This document shows, piece after piece, positions 62,092 to 64,000 of a DNA stretch of 64,000 nt. The notes under the pieces are model-generated. The model did not search any database, was not told where the DNA came from, and saw only the letters and a program-made list of their open reading frames with translations. Position 1 is the first letter of the stretch. Each line of letters opens with the position of its first letter. The translations under genes were made by a program, and so were the position numbers. Location of the stretch: assembly GCA_964384215.1 (NCBI GenBank), contig CAYLLB010000002.1:140971-204970 (forward strand), written 5' to 3'. Source of the DNA: JAJFUV01 sp964384215 (lineage in GTDB: Bacteria; Acidobacteriota; Terriglobia; Bryobacterales; Bryobacteraceae).

Positions 62092-64000
62092 ATGTCCTAT
62101 AGGAAGGTATTCCCGCTATTCGCGCTTGCGATGGCGGTTCTCCTGATCACGCCTATCGTCCTCTGCGCGCAGGATGCGCGCGGAAATATCGTGGGCCGTG
62201 TTACAGACTCCACAGACGCGATAGTTGCGGGCGCTGAAGTGCGCGCCACGAACACCGCGACGAACGTTACAGTAGTATCCAAAAGCAACGAAGCCGGCAA
62301 CTTCGTACTGGCCTATTTACTACCGGGCACGTATACGATCGAAGCCGAGTTCAAGGGCTTCAAGAAATTCGTACGGCAGGGCATCCAGGTACGCATTGGC
62401 GACCAAGTGAGGGTGGACATCCCGCTGGAAGTCGGCAACCAAACGGAAACGGTCCAGGTCACGGCGGAGACGCCGCTGCTCGACACGGTCGACGCCAGCC
62501 TGGGGCAAGTGATCAACGAGCGCCAAATCGCGGAACTGCCGTCATTCGGCGGCGCACCCTATAACCTGGCCTTGTTGGCGCCCGGCATGATCAACACGCC
62601 CAATCTTCGCGTGCGCTATGTGGGCGCGCCTGCCGCGCAGTCGGCGTTTGCGGTGGCCGGCGCGGGCCAAAGGAACAGCGACTTCACCATTGACGGTGTC
62701 CCCAACAGCTTGGACAAAGGCATTGTCTTCGTCCCGCCGCAGATGTCGGTGAGCGAATTCAAGGTGCAAAGCCTGTCATACGACGCCTCCATCGGCCACA
62801 CTGCGGGAGCGTTGGTGAATGTCAGTCTGAAGAGCGGCACCAACGACCTGCACGGCGAAGGGCACTTCTTCTATCGCAACAAGGTGTTCGATACGCCGAC
62901 AATCTTCCAGAATCGCGCAGGACAGAAAGTAGCGCCATTCAAGGACAACCGTTACGGTGCCAGTGCGGGCGGCCCGGTGTACATTCCGAAGGTTTACAAC
63001 GGCAAGAACAAGACCTTCTGGTTCTACCTGTGGGAAGAAAACTACGTCACGTACAGCTACGACTACACGAACACCGTTCCCACGGCAGCCATGAAGCAGG
63101 GCGACCTTTCCCCGCTTCTAGCCTTGGGTGGCACGTATCAGGTGTATGATCCTTTTTCGACAACAGCCCTTGCGGATGGCCGTTTTCAGAGGACTCCGTT
63201 GGCGGGGAACATCGTTCCCAAGAGTCTCATCAGCCCCGTAACGCAGAAGCTTCTCACCTTCTGGCCGGAGCCGAACCAGCCCGGCACTAAGGAGTTCAAG
63301 AACAATCATTTCGTCAGCTATGCGGGCCCGTTCCCGGTATGGACGCATCTGGCTCGCCTGGACCATGCTTTCAATCCCAACCACCGCATGTACTTCCGCC
63401 TGATGCGAGAGGGTTTCTACAGCAAGTCCAACCGCCGGTTCCTGGACGACAACGACGGTTTGGATTACCGGCAGGACAAGTGGGGATTCGCGCTGGATGA
63501 TGTGTATGTGTTCAATCCCAACTTCTTCATGGACGTCCGCTATGGCATGGCCTACCGTTGGGGATGGCAGGGAAGTTTCCGGAAGGGCTACGACCTAAGC
63601 CAACTCGGCTTCTCGTCGGCTTTTCTATCGCAACTGCCTGAGAAGGACGTCTTAAACTTCCCGCGCATCGCTGTGTCCCCGTTCACTTCGCTGCAGGGCA
63701 ACGCCGCGGTCGGCAATTGGGGTGGCCTGATCCACTCTCTGGATGCCAGTTTCACCAAGCTCCAGGGCAAGCACAGCATCAAGTTCGGCTTTGGAGGACG
63801 TCTGACGCGAGAGTCCTCGAACATCAACACGTTCGATGTGATGCCGTATTTCCACTTCGCCAGCACATACACCAACGGCCCGTACAACACTTCGTCGGCG
63901 CCGACCATGGGCGGCGAGATCGCGTCGTTCCTGTTCGGCCTCCCGTCTACATCGAGCTATGTATCGAAGACGGCCAGCTATGCCGACCAGGAGATCTACA
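62092..64000 (+). CDS. Oar-like TonB-dependent receptor (partial, runs off the window)
   Basis: ATG at 62092 with GAGAGG about nine bases upstream; 636 codons are seen without a stop before the window edge. Signal peptide MSYRKVFPLFALAMAVLLIT to LCAQ, CarboxypepD_reg domain (IVGRVTDSTDAIVAGAEV, NFVLAYLLPGTYTIEAEF), plug with LPSFGGAPYNLALLAPGM, DFTIDGVPNSLDKG and ALVNVSLKSGTNDLHGEGHF, then the start of the barrel. It belongs to a different subgroup from the tandem pair: the NEFLMDGIPNNVSDRVCYIP block is replaced. Confidence 0.9.
   Translation, partial: MSYRKVFPLFALAMAVLLITPIVLCAQDARGNIVGRVTDSTDAIVAGAEVRATNTATNVTVVSKSNEAGNFVLAYLLPGTYTIEAEFKGFKKFVRQGIQVRIGDQVRVDIPLEVGNQTETVQVTAETPLLDTVDASLGQVINERQIAELPSFGGAPYNLALLAPGMINTPNLRVRYVGAPAAQSAFAVAGAGQRNSDFTIDGVPNSLDKGIVFVPPQMSVSEFKVQSLSYDASIGHTAGALVNVSLKSGTNDLHGEGHFFYRNKVFDTPTIFQNRAGQKVAPFKDNRYGASAGGPVYIPKVYNGKNKTFWFYLWEENYVTYSYDYTNTVPTAAMKQGDLSPLLALGGTYQVYDPFSTTALADGRFQRTPLAGNIVPKSLISPVTQKLLTFWPEPNQPGTKEFKNNHFVSYAGPFPVWTHLARLDHAFNPNHRMYFRLMREGFYSKSNRRFLDDNDGLDYRQDKWGFALDDVYVFNPNFFMDVRYGMAYRWGWQGSFRKGYDLSQLGFSSAFLSQLPEKDVLNFPRIAVSPFTSLQGNAAVGNWGGLIHSLDASFTKLQGKHSIKFGFGGRLTRESSNINTFDVMPYFHFASTYTNGPYNTSSAPTMGGEIASFLFGLPSTSSYVSKTASYADQEIY

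Overview
The window is a gene-dense, high-GC chromosomal segment from a Gram-negative bacterium, most likely an Acidobacteriota member of the Bryobacterales/Solibacterales type. This rests on several features together: four large Oar-like outer-membrane receptors (three with an N-terminal carboxypeptidase-regulatory-like domain), many exported proteins with twin-arginine-like N termini, ThuA and Gfo/Idh/MocA enzymes, VWFA-related and TPR proteins, and complete LPS genes (lptB, lptC/lptA-like, lpxD, a heptosyltransferase-like GT9, msbA-like). The lineage is inferred from gene style, not from an rRNA gene. No gap between genes exceeds 300 bases.

Layout. 1-2908: CPBP protease, then groES-groEL (minus strand) behind an imperfect CIRCE operator that covers the promoter. 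3130-8005: ThuA protein, a fused LptC/LptA-like protein, lptB and a Cys-rich ferredoxin. 8010-10061: a 5'-nucleotidase and a KDPG aldolase, divergent. 10124-18434: a tight plus-strand run of housekeeping genes (Trm112-like, GT9, msbA-like, yicC, gmk, rpoZ, coaBC, udg, tmk, holB) in which many starts overlap the preceding stop. 18525-26057: an accessory stretch with two exported proteins of unknown role, an orphan TssB-TssC-like sheath protein, and a minus-strand pair made of an RtcR-like CARF/sigma-54 activator and an ARPP-1 protein, then a Gfo/Idh/MocA oxidoreductase. 26106-29910: an enolase-superfamily remnant, an unknown protein, an SGNH hydrolase and a three-gene TPR operon. 29972-36196: uvrA, mutY, a beta-propeller protein, arsM and arsR. 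36297-45478: two tandem Oar-like receptors, an NlpC/P60 peptidase and a Tat-like dipeptide epimerase. 45558-51642: a TPR protein, a small YHS protein, and an operon of a receptor-like barrel, a VWA protein and a coiled-coil protein. 51670-58442: lpxD, a LOG protein, an SpoIIE phosphatase, a K+ channel, nnrDE and tsaE. 58487-64000: an acyl-CoA synthetase, an MFS transporter, tRNA-Ser and the start of another Oar-like receptor.

How the genes fit together. Envelope biogenesis dominates: LPS export and synthesis, muropeptide cleavage next to L-Ala-Glu epimerisation, and large receptors for nutrient capture. DNA and nucleotide maintenance (uvrA, mutY, udg, tmk, gmk, holB) is scattered among these. 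The most unusual item is the RtcR-like regulator placed directly upstream of an ARPP-1 gene instead of rtcBA. This could be an RNA-damage or nucleotide-signal-responsive sigma-54 switch with a non-standard output. The second is the single-polypeptide TssB-TssC-like sheath protein with no other type VI genes in view.
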